From Actinomycetota bacterium (GTDB lineage: Bacteria; Actinomycetota; Actinomycetes; Actinomycetales; Dermatophilaceae): a DNA stretch of 64,000 nt. The DNA lies in the NCBI GenBank assembly GCA_020161845.1, contig JAIUNK010000004.1, forward strand, positions 62,001 to 126,000, read 5' to 3'. Numbering within the stretch: position 1 is the first letter of the stretch; each line of letters begins with the position of its first letter. Below the pieces are notes generated by a model, which saw nothing but the letters and a program-made list of their open reading frames with translations, made no database searches and had not been told where the DNA came from. Positions 54,101 through 62,608 of the stretch are shown here, one piece after another. A program made the translations under genes and the position numbers.

Positions 54101-54594
54101 GTCTGCTCTACGTCCAGCCGATCTATGTCAGTGGCCAGTCCGGCACGTCGTACCCGCTCAACCAGGCCATCGTCGTCTCCTTCGGCGAGAAGCTGGCCTG
54201 GGGCGCTAACCTCGGCTCGGCGCTGAATCAGTTGTTCGGTGGCAACGCGGGCGCACCCACTCAGGGGGGCACGCCGACTCCGGGGGGCACGCCGACGCCG
54301 GGCGGTACGCCGCAGGCGCCGACCGACGCCGTCGCCGAGCTGAAGGCGGCGATCGAGGAGGCCCAGAAGCAATACACGGCGGGCCAGGAGGCGCTCAAAA
54401 CGGGTGACTTCGCCAAGTACGGCGAGACCCAGAAGGCGCTCCAGGCGGCGATCGACAAGGCGGCACGGTTGTCGGGTCAGGTGCCGGCGAGCAGTACGCC
54501 GAGCGCCGGTGCCACCCCATCTCCGGGCGCCACCTCGGCCCCGGGCGCCACGCCGACGCCCGGTGCCACCCCCGCTCCGGCGCCCTCAAACTGA
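51130..54594 (+). CDS. UPF0182 family membrane protein
   Basis: A 1154-residue protein. Residues about 30-160 are a Gly/Pro-rich, collagen-like stretch, after which about seven membrane helices (from SPLAVTMVVLAIVVSLVSLG) precede a large extracytoplasmic domain (about 480-1030), typical of UPF0182 (Rv3193c-like). The end is a Thr/Pro/Gly linker and a charged helix (LKAAIEEAQKQYTAGQEAL). The function is unknown. The Gly-rich N-terminus is longer than in the relatives I recall. GTG start. Confidence 0.9.
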   Translation: MSQQGFDDQRDDDKPGEGSSGKPGDDAAGGRGPSGPAGPGRSGGSAGPGGPGGTSGPGGPGGPGGPADPGGSGGKGGVGPGDGFPFGLGGFAGRFGAARGEGGASGPGGAGGPRGGGPGGPRGGGPGGPGGGRPGGPGGGPRGFGGFPFGTPRPGGPRRTERPKLSPLAVTMVVLAIVVSLVSLGSYLWTQVMWYDSVGYGSVFWTQLGAQIGLFFAGLVAAAAIIGSGLIIGYRTRPIYAPATQAEQALDRYRQMLDPVRRVGTIVVPLVLGLFAGLAASSQWKTLLLFANGTDFGRQDPTFGKDIGFFVFDLPWYAFVESFFTMTLVLAIIAAIVTHYVYGGLAVGAGGIRTTPAARVHLSVLAAVFVLVRAIGYWLDRYQLSVESAGRITGMQYTEANAVLWTKGVLAVAAVLCALLFLSTIWTHTWRWPVIGVVSLVLVSLVVGSLYPAAIQSFRVKPSEQALEAPYLAHNIEATRAAFGLDTINKDPYDAKKTPEAGGLSADSATIPGIRVVDPLIVQPTFQQLQGLRRYYEFPDVLDVDRYRIKGATQDTVIAARELDLNNTPSRSWVNDHTVYTHGYGIVAAYGTQRDSRGEPIFFARDIPVQGELAAFEPRIYFGETTSNYSIVGAPDGEAPREIDYQSDQGQEVRTTFNGAGGVKMDNVFKRLAYATVYREYNIMLSDQVGDYSTMLDHRTPKERVERAAPWLTLDGNPYPSVVDGRVQWIIDGYTTSANYPYSQLQAIDSATTDAVTRTRQSVQEIRAGQVNYIRNSVKATVDAYDGSIKLYSWDDQDPVLKAWSSAFGGTVRPMSEISGDLMSHLRYPEDLFKVQRELLSRYHVTDANAFYSGGDYWKVPQEPTSDVRSGQPPYYLSIAMPDQKDPAFSLTTSFTPAGENRQFLTGFLAVDSDAGDQPGVRRAGYGKMRLLELPGNTNVMGPAQVQNQISTSNQNSTDFQLTLSQFLNLNNQSGSRVQKGNLLTLPVGGGLLYVQPIYVSGQSGTSYPLNQAIVVSFGEKLAWGANLGSALNQLFGGNAGAPTQGGTPTPGGTPTPGGTPQAPTDAVAELKAAIEEAQKQYTAGQEALKTGDFAKYGETQKALQAAIDKAARLSGQVPASSTPSAGATPSPGATSAPGATPTPGATPAPAPSN

Positions 54595-54610
54595 GTGGGC
54601 CGCCGGTGAT

Positions 54611-54639
54611 TTGGACGCTCGGTCCGCGACAGGTAGACT
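54611..54639 (+). promoter_or_regulatory. Promoter of the initiator tRNA gene
   Basis: TTGGAC (54611-54616) and TAGACT (54634-54639) are 17 bases apart, close to the SigA consensus. Transcription would begin about 10 bases before the tRNA. Confidence 0.8.
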
Positions 54640-54653
54640 GAACTCACTACCGA

Positions 54654-54730
54654 CGCGGGGTGGAGCAGCTCGGTAGCTCGCCGGGCTCATAACCCGGAGG
54701 TCGCAGGTTCAAATCCTGCCCCCGCTACCA
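54654..54730 (+). tRNA. tRNA-fMet (CAT), initiator
   Basis: A 77-base cloverleaf with encoded CCA. The anticodon loop CTCATAA has anticodon CAT, flanked by CCGGG/CCCGG with the three G-C pairs typical of initiator tRNA. The first acceptor position is C opposed by T, a mismatch also typical of initiators. The T-loop reads GGTTCAAATCC. Confidence 0.97.
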
Positions 54731-54734
54731 AGAA

Positions 54735-54774
54735 CGCTGAGAGGCCCGGACCACAAGGTCCGGGCCTCTCAGCG
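54735..54774 (+). terminator. Strong hairpin after tRNA-fMet
   Basis: CGCTGAGAGGCCCGGACC and its exact reverse complement enclose a 4-base ACAA loop: an 18-bp stem starting five bases past the tRNA. The T-run is weak, but the stem is very stable. Confidence 0.88.
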
Positions 54775-54816
54775 TGTGGCCTTCCTCGTGTCGCGTCCCC
54801 CTGGCCGGCGGGGCTT

Positions 54817-55164
54817 CTAGAGCACGAGATGCAGTCGCAGTGCGTCATCGAGGCGGGCCATCAGCGCGTCCGGAACGCGTCCGGCCGGACCCGCAAGGCG
54901 CGAGACGTCGATGGACCGGACCTGCTCGGCCTGGGCCTTGGAGTCCCGGTCGAGCCCGCATGCCGCGGCGGGGAGCAGGACCTGGAAGGACAGGATCCGC
55001 GTGGTGTTGCTCGTGAGCGGGACGACGGTCACCGTTCCGCGGCCCCGGGTCGTGCTCGCCTGGGTGTGGGCGTCTCGCCCGACGATCACGACGGGGCGCG
55101 TTTTGGCGGCCTCGCTGCCAACCGCCGGATCGAGCCGGGCCCAGACGATGTCACCACGCCGCAT
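54817..55164 (-). CDS. MazF/PemK-type toxin
   Basis: A 115-residue endoribonuclease toxin of the MazF fold: MRRGDIVWARLDPAVGSEA with KTRPVVIVGRD, then TVVPLTSNT and the RSIDVSRL motif. MazF toxins cut single-stranded RNA at short sequences. I use the ATG at 55164, which overlaps the antitoxin stop by 14 bases; an ATG six codons upstream is possible. Antitoxin upstream, toxin downstream is the normal order. Confidence 0.88.
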   Translation of the reverse strand: MRRGDIVWARLDPAVGSEAAKTRPVVIVGRDAHTQASTTRGRGTVTVVPLTSNTTRILSFQVLLPAAACGLDRDSKAQAEQVRSIDVSRLAGPAGRVPDALMARLDDALRLHLVL

Positions 55165-55378
55165 GGCGCAGGCCATCGACATCCGTGGTGCTCCACGCAG
55201 CGGCGTCGCCGGACGACTCCCACTCGTCGGCGGCGAGTTCGTATTCCGCGCGCAACCGCGCCTCTCTGAGCAGCTCGACGGCCTGGTGCACGACCGCGGA
55301 CCGGCCCGTGCGGGACTCGGCAGCGATGGTGTCCAGAAGCTCCACGTCGCTGTCGGGCAGACTCACACTCACCTTCAT
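55151..55378 (-). CDS. Ribbon-helix-helix antitoxin
   Basis: A 75-residue antitoxin. The N-terminal RHH motif reads KVSVSLPDSDVELLDTIA then RTGRSAVVHQAVELL; the acidic C-terminus (DEWESSGDAAAW) would block the toxin. The ATG has a GGAAGTGAAG ribosome binding site. It starts the minus-strand pair and diverges from ndh. Confidence 0.88.
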   Translation of the reverse strand: MKVSVSLPDSDVELLDTIAAESRTGRSAVVHQAVELLREARLRAEYELAADEWESSGDAAAWSTTDVDGLRHAAW

Positions 55379-55472
55379 ACTCGTGATGCTACTTCACTTC
55401 CTACCATCGATCCAGGTGGCGCCGACGACCCCGGGGAGGCGGCCGCACGCGACGTGAGAGAGGGTGGGGCGC

Positions 55473-56996
55473 ATGAGGAAGCATCCGCGCGAGGGGCATC
55501 GGGTGGTCATCATCGGCTCGGGGTTCGGCGGGCTGTTCGCCGCGAAGCATCTGCGGGGCGCCGACGTCGACGTGACCCTGATCGCCGAGAGCCCGACGCA
55601 CCTGTTCCAGCCGCTGCTCTACCAGGTCGCCACCGGCATCCTGTCCGAGGGCCAGATCGCCCCGGCCACCCGCTCGATCCTGCGGCGCCAGCGCAACGCG
55701 ACCGTCCTGCAGGGCCTGGTCACGGACATCGACGTCGCCGCGCGCGGGGTGACCTCGCGGTTCCACGACAAGCAGACCCGTACGCCGTACGACTTCCTGA
55801 TCCTCGCCGCCGGCGCCGGCCAGAGCTATTTCGGGCGGGACGACTTCGCGACGTACGCGCCCGGCATGAAGACCCTCGATGACGCCCTGGAGCTGCGCAG
55901 CCGCATCTTCGGCGCGTTCGAGCTGGCCGAGTTGGAGGAGGACCCCGCGGCCCGGGCCCGGCTGCTGACCTTCGTCGTCGTCGGCGCCGGCCCCACCGGC
56001 GTGGAGATGGCCGGGCAGATCCGGGAGCTGGCCAGCACCACGCTGGCCGGCAACTTCCGCAACATCGACCCCGGCACGGCCCGGGTGCTGCTGGTCGACG
56101 GCGCCGCCCAGGTGCTGCCCGCGTTCGGCGACAAGCTCGGCGCGATCACCCGCCGCGAGCTGACCAAGCTCGGCGTCGAGGTGCGCCTCGGCGTCATGGT
56201 GACCGATCTGGACGCCACCGGCGTCGAACTGACCAGCAAGGACGGCACGGTCGAGCGGATTGAGAGCCTGTGCAAGGTGTGGGCCGCCGGAGTCGCGGGC
56301 AACCCGCTCGGCGCCCACGTCGCCGAGCAGACCGGTGCCGAGGTCGAGCGCTCCGGTCGCGTCAAAGTCGGCCCGGACCTGACGCTGCCGGGTCATCCCG
56401 AGGTGTTCGTCATCGGCGACCTGATGGCGGTCGAGGGGGTGCCGGGGGTGGCTCAGGGGGCGATCCAGTCCGCGCAGTACGCCGCGGCGCGCATCACCGA
56501 GGAGGTCGCCGCGCCCCGCGCTGACGCGCCGCTGGCACTCGACGTACCCGCCGCCGACGTACCCGCCGCCGATGCACCCGCCGCCGCCGTCGCACCCGAC
56601 GTACCCCCCGCCCGCCCGCCGTTCGTCTACCGCGACAAGGGGTCGATGGCGACGATCAGCAAGTACCAGGCGGTGGTCTCGGTCGGCCGGATCCGGTTGT
56701 GGGGATTCCCGGCCTGGGTCGCCTGGTTGGTGCTGCACCTGCTCTACATCACCGGCTTCAAGCAGCAGATCACGACGCTGTTGCGCTGGTTCATCACCTT
56801 CATCGGCAGTGGGCGCGCCGAACGGGCCACCACCAACCAACAGATGGTCGGCCGGCTCGCGATGAGTCGGCTGGGTTCGCGGACCAGCGGGCGGCTGATG
56901 CGCGGCGAACCCATCGACGTTTCCCGAGGCGAGACGGACCCGCCGGGGCCCGCGGTCGCCGGCGAGGACCCGGTGGGGAGCGGGCCACGCGGCTAG
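55473..56996 (+). CDS. ndh: Type II NADH dehydrogenase (NDH-2)
   Basis: A 507-residue FAD flavoprotein that passes electrons from NADH to menaquinone without pumping protons. Motifs: VVIIGSGFGGLFAAKHL (FAD), TFVVVGAGPTGVEMAG near residue 172 (NADH), PGHPEVFVIGDLM near 305 (FAD), and an amphipathic/hydrophobic C-terminus (LWGFPAWVAWLVLHLLYITG) that anchors it to the membrane. An Ala/Pro/Asp-rich insert (about 352-378) with repeats AADVPAADAP precedes this anchor. ATG at 55473 is preferred over GTG 55464. Confidence 0.92.
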   Translation: MRKHPREGHRVVIIGSGFGGLFAAKHLRGADVDVTLIAESPTHLFQPLLYQVATGILSEGQIAPATRSILRRQRNATVLQGLVTDIDVAARGVTSRFHDKQTRTPYDFLILAAGAGQSYFGRDDFATYAPGMKTLDDALELRSRIFGAFELAELEEDPAARARLLTFVVVGAGPTGVEMAGQIRELASTTLAGNFRNIDPGTARVLLVDGAAQVLPAFGDKLGAITRRELTKLGVEVRLGVMVTDLDATGVELTSKDGTVERIESLCKVWAAGVAGNPLGAHVAEQTGAEVERSGRVKVGPDLTLPGHPEVFVIGDLMAVEGVPGVAQGAIQSAQYAAARITEEVAAPRADAPLALDVPAADVPAADAPAAAVAPDVPPARPPFVYRDKGSMATISKYQAVVSVGRIRLWGFPAWVAWLVLHLLYITGFKQQITTLLRWFITFIGSGRAERATTNQQMVGRLAMSRLGSRTSGRLMRGEPIDVSRGETDPPGPAVAGEDPVGSGPRG

Positions 56997-57005
56997 GGTG
57001 GGGCA

Positions 57006-58364
57006 ATGCCCCTTGCGTACGACATCGTGGACCGAACCTTGGCCAACGGTCTGCGGGTCGTCGTCAACGAGGACCACAGCGTCCCCGTGGTCGCCGTCAA
57101 TCTCTGGGTCGGCGTCGGCTCCCGCCACGAACGACCCGGCAAGACCGGGTTCGCGCACCTCTTCGAGCACCTGATGTTCCAGGGCTCGCGGCACGTCGCC
57201 AGCGGAGAGCACTTCGCCGCCCTGATGGCGCACGGCGGCCGGCTCAACGCCACGACCTGGTTCGACCGCACCAACTACTTCGACACGGTGCCCAAGGGCG
57301 CCTTCGAGCTGGCCCTGTGGATGGAGGCCGACCGGCACGGCTGGCTGCTGGACGCGGTCACCCAGGAGAACCTCGACAACCAGCGCGACGTGGTCAAGGA
57401 GGAGAAGCGCCAGCGCTACGACAACGCGCCGTACGGCAACGCCCTCAACAACCTCTACGCCCTGGTGTTTCCGCCGGGGCACCCCTACCACCACCCCACG
57501 ATCGGCTCGATGGCGGACCTGGACGCCGCGACGCTGGAGGACGTGCACGCGTTCTTCCGGCACTGGTACACCCCGGCGAACACCGTGCTGTCGATCGCCG
57601 GGGATGTCGGGGTGCCCGAGGCCTATCTGGCCGTCGAGAAATACTTCGGCCCCATCCCCGCCGGACCCGCCCCGGACCGGCAGCCGACCCCGCCGCTGCT
57701 GCCGTCGAAGGCCCCGGCCCATCTGTCCCGGGTGGAGGACGTCCCGTCCGGCCGGCTCTACATCGGCTTCCGCCTGCCCGAGGACAACACGGCCGACTAT
57801 CTGGCGGCGGCCAGCGCGATGGACTGTCTCGGCGGGCTGACCACCTCGCGGCTGGAGCGGGCGCTGGTGCGCACCGAGGAGCTGGCCGACTACGTCTCGG
57901 CGGGCTCGCTCGGCCTGGCCGACGGGGTCTCCCTGGGCTTCCTGGTGCTGCAGGCCGCCGAGGGCGTCGAGCTCGCCCGGCTGGAGGAGCGGGCCTGTGC
58001 GCTCATCGACGCCTTCGCCGACACCGGCCCGACGGCGGTGGACATGGAGGCGGTGCTGGCCCAGACCGAACGCAGCTGGCTCTCGGGGCTGGCCTCGCTG
58101 GAGGAGCGTGCGGACGCCATCGGGCACTACACCTGCCTGTATGACGATCCGCACGCCATCAACACCTATCTCGACCGGCTCGGCGCGGTCAGCGCCGACC
58201 AGGTCCAGCAGGCGGCCAGCGAATGGCTGCGCGCACAGCACCGCTCCGTGGTCGCCATCGGGGCCCGCGGCGACGAGGTCTCGGTCGAGGACGAGGTCGA
58301 GGCTCAGGCGGAGGCCCGGGCCTCCGGCTCGCGGCGCGCCGCGGGTGCGGAGGGGGCGGCATGA
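57006..58364 (+). CDS. M16 zinc peptidase, catalytic subunit
   Basis: A 452-residue M16-family metallopeptidase. HLFEH (51-55) is the inverted zinc motif HxxEH, and the third ligand Glu lies in VVKEEKRQRYDN about 75 residues on. The C-terminal half is the second M16 domain. It ends in ATGA overlap with a sister gene lacking the zinc motif, so the two likely form the heterodimer known in bacterial M16B peptidases. ATG start at the end of the ndh region. Confidence 0.92.
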   Translation: MPLAYDIVDRTLANGLRVVVNEDHSVPVVAVNLWVGVGSRHERPGKTGFAHLFEHLMFQGSRHVASGEHFAALMAHGGRLNATTWFDRTNYFDTVPKGAFELALWMEADRHGWLLDAVTQENLDNQRDVVKEEKRQRYDNAPYGNALNNLYALVFPPGHPYHHPTIGSMADLDAATLEDVHAFFRHWYTPANTVLSIAGDVGVPEAYLAVEKYFGPIPAGPAPDRQPTPPLLPSKAPAHLSRVEDVPSGRLYIGFRLPEDNTADYLAAASAMDCLGGLTTSRLERALVRTEELADYVSAGSLGLADGVSLGFLVLQAAEGVELARLEERACALIDAFADTGPTAVDMEAVLAQTERSWLSGLASLEERADAIGHYTCLYDDPHAINTYLDRLGAVSADQVQQAASEWLRAQHRSVVAIGARGDEVSVEDEVEAQAEARASGSRRAAGAEGAA

Positions 58365-59713
58365 CGCCCAAGGGTCCGCGCCGACCCGGCGTACGACCCG
58401 CGCCGCCCTGGTCCTTTCCCGTCCCGACGGTGACCGAACTGGACAACGGGCTGCGGGTGGTCGTCTACGACACTCCGGGCCAGCACGTCTGGTCGCTGCG
58501 GCTCGCGCTGCAGGCGCCGCTGGCCGGCGAGCCGGTCGACCTGGAAGGCGTCGGCACGATCATGGCGCGGACGCTGGACGAGGGCAGCGAGAACTACGAC
58601 GTCGAGCAGATGGCCGAACTGCTCGAACGCCGCGGCGTCGCCCTGGGCGCCGGGGTGGGGGAGCGGGGTCTCGTCGTCGAGATCGACGTGACCCGCCGCC
58701 AGGTCACCGGTGCGCTGGAGCTGTTGGCCGAGGCGGTGCTCCGGCCCACCTTCCCCGAGGCCCAGGTGCGCCGCCACATCAGAACCCGGCTCGCCGAGAT
58801 CGACCAGGAGCGCACCCACCCGGGGCAGCGGGCGGCCATCGCGTTCGCCGCGGCGTTCTATCCGGCGACCGACCGGCTCAGCCGTCCCACCGGTGGCACC
58901 GCGGCCACCGTCGAACGGATCACCCGCGAGGCGGTCGCCGCCTATCACGCCGAGGTGGTCCGGCCAGGCGGCTCCGTCTTGACGGTCGCCGGCGACATCG
59001 GCGCCGTCGATGTCGTGGGCGAGGTCGAGCACGCGCTGCGCGGCTGGACGCGCGGCAGCCTGCCGGTGCCGCCGGCGGCGCAGCGGCCGCGGGTCAAGCG
59101 GTCCAGCATCGTGCTGGTGGATCGGCCGGGCAGCGTGCAGAGCGAGATCTATGTGGGCTGTCCCGGTCCGGGCCGCAACGTGCCCGGCGGGTGGGCGCCG
59201 TTCCCCGTGCTCGGCTACCTCATGGGAGGCAGCCCGCAGGCGCGCCTCGACGCCGTCCTGCGGGAGGAGAAGGGCTACACGTACGGCGTACGGTGCGGCT
59301 TCCGGCCCCGGCGCGACGGTGGGCTGTTCATCGCCAGCGGATCCGTGCGCACCGAGGTGACCGCCGAGTCGCTCGGCCTGCTGCTCGACATCCTCGAAGC
59401 CGGCCGGGACGGGTTCGGCGAGGCGGAGACCGCCGGGGGCGTCGACTTCCTGTGCCACACGGCGCCCGGCCGGTATGCGACCGCCGACACCGTCGCCGAC
59501 GAGGCCGCCCAGCGGGCCCTGGAGGGGCTGACCACGGAGCACACCACGCGGGTGTTGCAGGACATGCGCGAGCTGACCCCGAAGCGGCTGCGCAAGGCCT
59601 ACCGGGACTGGATCGACGGCACCTGGACCAGCGTGGTCGTCGGCGATGCCAGCGTGCTGAAGAAGTCGCTGCGCAAGCTCGACCGGGGCGAGGTGACCGT
59701 TCTGCCCTGTTGA
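58361..59713 (+). CDS. M16 peptidase-like non-catalytic subunit
   Basis: A 450-residue M16 homologue without HxxEH; the corresponding place reads IMARTLDEGS. The substrate-binding KGYTYGVRCGF motif of the second subunit is kept. It is coupled to the catalytic M16 gene by 4-bp overlap. Together they should form one active protease clamp. Confidence 0.92.
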   Translation: MTPKGPRRPGVRPAPPWSFPVPTVTELDNGLRVVVYDTPGQHVWSLRLALQAPLAGEPVDLEGVGTIMARTLDEGSENYDVEQMAELLERRGVALGAGVGERGLVVEIDVTRRQVTGALELLAEAVLRPTFPEAQVRRHIRTRLAEIDQERTHPGQRAAIAFAAAFYPATDRLSRPTGGTAATVERITREAVAAYHAEVVRPGGSVLTVAGDIGAVDVVGEVEHALRGWTRGSLPVPPAAQRPRVKRSSIVLVDRPGSVQSEIYVGCPGPGRNVPGGWAPFPVLGYLMGGSPQARLDAVLREEKGYTYGVRCGFRPRRDGGLFIASGSVRTEVTAESLGLLLDILEAGRDGFGEAETAGGVDFLCHTAPGRYATADTVADEAAQRALEGLTTEHTTRVLQDMRELTPKRLRKAYRDWIDGTWTSVVVGDASVLKKSLRKLDRGEVTVLPC

Positions 59714-59756
59714 GGGGCGAACAAACCGGTTGAGTCGGCGTGCCAGACTTGCCCAT

Positions 59757-60971
59757 ATGCGCAGGATTCGACAGAGCGACAAGCTGAAGCACGTCCGGTA
59801 CGACGTGCGGGGACCGATCCTCACCGAGGCGCAGCGCCTCGAGGCCGAGGGTCACAAGATCCTCAAGCTCAACATCGGCAACCCGGCCCCGTTCGGCTTC
59901 GAGGCCCCCGAGTCGATCCTCGCCGACATGATCCATCACCTGCCCAATGCGCAGGGCTACAGCGACGGGCGCGGCATCTATTCGGCGCGCACGGCCGTGG
60001 CGCAGTACTACCAGAGCCGCGGATTGAAGGACTGCGCCGTCGAGGACGTGATCATCGGCAACGGCGTCTCCGAGCTCATCACGATGGTGCTGCAGGCCTT
60101 CGTCGACGACGGCAACGAGATTCTCGTGCCCGCGCCGGACTACCCGTTGTGGACCGCCGCGGTGAGCCTGTCCGGCGGCACCCCGGTGCACTACCGCTGC
60201 GACGAGGCCAACGGCTGGAACCCCGACCTCGCCGACATTGAGGCCAAGATCACCGAGCACACCTGGGCGCTGGTCATCATCAACCCGAACAACCCGACCG
60301 GTGCGGTCTACAGCGAGAAGACGCTGCGCGGCCTGGTGGACATCGCCCGCAGGCACCAGCTGGTGGTCTTCGCCGACGAGATCTACGAGAAGATCCTCTT
60401 CGACGACGCGGTGCACCATCATGCGGCGACATTCTGCGGCGACGACGTGCTGTGCCTGACCTTCAGCGGGCTGTCGAAGGCCTATCGGGTCTGCGGCTAT
60501 CGCGCCGGCTGGGTGATGATCAGCGGCCCCAAGGAGGTCGCCGAGGACTTCCTCGAGGGGCTGGTGCTGCTGGCGAACATGCGGATGTGCGCCAACGTGC
60601 CGGCGCAGCACGCGATCCAGACCGCGCTCGGCGGCTACCAGTCGATCAACGAGCTGATCGTGCCGGGCGGCCGGTTCTACGACCAGAGCAAATTGGCGTG
60701 GAAGCTGCTCAACGACATCCCCGGGGTGTCCTGCGTGCAGCCGCACGGCGCGATGTATTGCTTCCCGCGCCTGGACCCCGAGGTCTACCCCATCGAGAAC
60801 GACGAGGAGTTCGTGCTCGACCTGCTGCGGGCCAAGAAGATCCTCGTGACGCACGGCACGGGGTTCAACTGGTTCGAGCCGGACCACTTCCGACTCGTCA
60901 CCCTGCCCAGCGAAGACGTCCTGGCCGAGGCCATCGGCCGGATCGGTGACTTCCTGGCGACCCGCCGCTGA
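59757..60971 (+). CDS. AlaA-like alanine aminotransferase
   Basis: A 404-residue fold-type I aminotransferase. IGNPAPFGFEAPESI at the start, NPNNPTGAVYS, the cofactor Asp-Tyr in VVFADEIYEKIL and the Schiff-base Lys in FSGLSKAYRVCGYRAGW are as in E. coli AlaA/AlaB-type pyruvate aminotransferases. It likely makes alanine from pyruvate and glutamate. I start at ATG 59757. The palindrome copy 2 lies 30 bases past its stop. Confidence 0.9.
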   Translation: MRRIRQSDKLKHVRYDVRGPILTEAQRLEAEGHKILKLNIGNPAPFGFEAPESILADMIHHLPNAQGYSDGRGIYSARTAVAQYYQSRGLKDCAVEDVIIGNGVSELITMVLQAFVDDGNEILVPAPDYPLWTAAVSLSGGTPVHYRCDEANGWNPDLADIEAKITEHTWALVIINPNNPTGAVYSEKTLRGLVDIARRHQLVVFADEIYEKILFDDAVHHHAATFCGDDVLCLTFSGLSKAYRVCGYRAGWVMISGPKEVAEDFLEGLVLLANMRMCANVPAQHAIQTALGGYQSINELIVPGGRFYDQSKLAWKLLNDIPGVSCVQPHGAMYCFPRLDPEVYPIENDEEFVLDLLRAKKILVTHGTGFNWFEPDHFRLVTLPSEDVLAEAIGRIGDFLATRR

Positions 60972-61000
60972 CGCGGTTATCCACAGGGCGACCGTTCGTC

Positions 61001-61038
61001 ACCTGCACTTTTAGCACCATGGTGCTAAAAGTGCAGGT
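61001..61038. repeat. 38-bp perfect palindrome, copy 2
   Basis: Left arm ACCTGCACTTTTAGCACCA and its exact reverse complement. Compared with 15956-15993, the ninth base of the arm is T instead of G, and the matching base of the other arm is A instead of C, so pairing is kept. It lies between the convergent aminotransferase and HisN-like genes, where it could act as a two-way terminator. Confidence 0.85.
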
Positions 61039-61083
61039 CGTGAGCGGTCGCTTCGGTGGTGCGCAGTGGGCTCGGCGTCGGGA

Positions 61084-61875
61084 TCACTCCGCCGGCGGGG
61101 CCAGGCGGGCCAAGACTTCGTCGTGCAGGGCGCCGTTCGTGGCGAGGGCGCCCGGCCCCCACGGGCCGGGCCGCCCCTCCAGGGAGGTGAACTGGCCGCC
61201 GGCCTCGGTCACGATCGGCACCAGCGCGGCCATGTCATACAACGCCAGCTCCGGTTCGCAGGCGATGTCGACGGCGCCGTCGGCCACCAGCATGTAGGAC
61301 CAGAAGTCCCCGAACGCCCGGGTCCGCCAGCAGGACTCCATGAGGTCCAGGAACCCCGGTCCACGGCCGACCTCCCGCCAGCCGTCCAGGCTGGAATACG
61401 ACAACGATGCGTCCTCAATGGCTGTCACGGCGCTGACCTGCAGCGGTGTCGAGCTGGCGAGGCTGCGCCCGGTCCGGGCGCCGGTGCCCTTGGCCGCCCA
61501 CCAGCGCCGGTTCAGGGCCGGCGCGGCCACGACGCCCACGACGGGATCGTCGCCGTCGACGAGCGCGATCAGGGTCGCCCACACCGGAACCCCGCGCACG
61601 AAGTTCTTCGTGCCGTCGATCGGGTCGATGATCCAGCGGCGGGGGGAGTGGCCGGTGTCGGGGAACTCCTCCCCGACCACGCCGTCGCGGGGTCGGGTCC
61701 GGCCCAGCTGCATCCGGATCAGTTCCTCGACCGATCGATCGGCATCGCTGACCGGGGTGAGGTCGGGCTTGGTCTCGACGTGCAGGTCGACGGCCCGGAA
61801 GCGCTCCATCGTCACGCGCTCGGCGGCGTCCGCTAGGACGTGAGCGAGGCGCAGGTCGTCGTCGTACGTCGGCAT
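61084..61875 (-). CDS. hisN: Histidinol-phosphatase HisN-like / inositol monophosphatase family
   Basis: A 263-residue metal-dependent phosphatase. Motifs: TPVSDADRSVEELI, GEEFPDTG near residue 69, IDPIDGTKNFVRG near 87, and a C-terminal YDMAALVPIVTEAGG. It belongs to the HisN/inositol monophosphatase family; the GEEFPDTG form is usual in actinobacterial HisN, so histidinol phosphate is the likely substrate. The ATG at 61875 gives the standard N-terminus MPTYDDDLRLAHVLAD. Confidence 0.88.
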   Translation of the reverse strand: MPTYDDDLRLAHVLADAAERVTMERFRAVDLHVETKPDLTPVSDADRSVEELIRMQLGRTRPRDGVVGEEFPDTGHSPRRWIIDPIDGTKNFVRGVPVWATLIALVDGDDPVVGVVAAPALNRRWWAAKGTGARTGRSLASSTPLQVSAVTAIEDASLSYSSLDGWREVGRGPGFLDLMESCWRTRAFGDFWSYMLVADGAVDIACEPELALYDMAALVPIVTEAGGQFTSLEGRPGPWGPGALATNGALHDEVLARLAPPAE

Positions 61876-61978
61876 GAGGCCCAACGTATCCCCTAATCGG
61901 CGCCGGGCATCGCGGGCGCGGCTGCCGGGCCCGCGCGTCGAAGACCGCAGATCCTGGCCGCCGCGCGATGATGGGGTC

Positions 61979-62461
61979 GTGTTCGACACCGTCCTCGGCC
62001 TGCCCGCCCACCCCCTGTTCGTGCACGGCGCCGTCGTGCTGCTGCCGCTGATGGCGCTGATCAGCGCCATCGTGGCGTGGCGGCCCCCGTGGTGGCCGCG
62101 CCTGGCCGCGCCGGTCGCCGCCGCGAACGCCCTGGTCCTGGTGTTGGTCTGGGTCGCCAAGGAGAGCGGGGAGAAGCTGGAGCATCGCGTCGACCGCACC
62201 CCGGCGGTTCACGAGCACGCCGAACTGGGCGACCTGCTGCCGCTGGCAGCGTTCGTGCTGCTGGCGTGTTCGCTGGTCCCGGCGTACCTCGCCTGGCGCG
62301 CCCGGCGCGACCGTACGACGAGTGCGGTGCTCGCCCCGCGCGGGCTGGCACTCGCCACCGCGGTCGTGACCACGCTCGTCGCCCTCGGCGTGCTGATCCT
62401 GACGCTCCAGGTCGGCCACACCGGCGCGGTCGCCGTCTGGGGCGATGTCATCAAGGCCTGA
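61979..62461 (+). CDS. DUF2231-like membrane protein
   Basis: A 160-residue protein with four helices. LGLPAHPLFVHGAVVLLPLM at the N-terminus carries the conserved His pattern of DUF2231, and a second His pair lies in PAVHEHAELGDLLPL. Such membrane proteins may bind heme, but the function is unknown. GTG start at 61979. It is divergent from hisN. Confidence 0.85.
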   Translation: MFDTVLGLPAHPLFVHGAVVLLPLMALISAIVAWRPPWWPRLAAPVAAANALVLVLVWVAKESGEKLEHRVDRTPAVHEHAELGDLLPLAAFVLLACSLVPAYLAWRARRDRTTSAVLAPRGLALATAVVTTLVALGVLILTLQVGHTGAVAVWGDVIKA

Positions 62462-62608
62462 CCGGAGGGACCTCCGGGGCCTCCCGCGGGGACCGACCGG
62501 GCCGGTTCGGTCTGGCCCGTCCTGACCAATTCCGCGCGAAACGACCGCCGGTGACCTGCCCGTATGGTGCCATGGCAGCACAAGGGGCAGGTGGACAGGA
62601 GTGCGGAC

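Noticed and set aside
49801-54372. A 1523-codon minus-strand open frame over the UPF0182 and PPA1309 region
   Set aside because: It is antisense to a well-recognised gene, has Arg/Gly/His-rich shadow composition and no family motif; it is a high-GC artefact.
60977-60985. TTATCCACA, a perfect DnaA box
   Set aside because: Only one copy in the surrounding sequence, with no dnaA/dnaN genes or AT-rich region near; not an origin.
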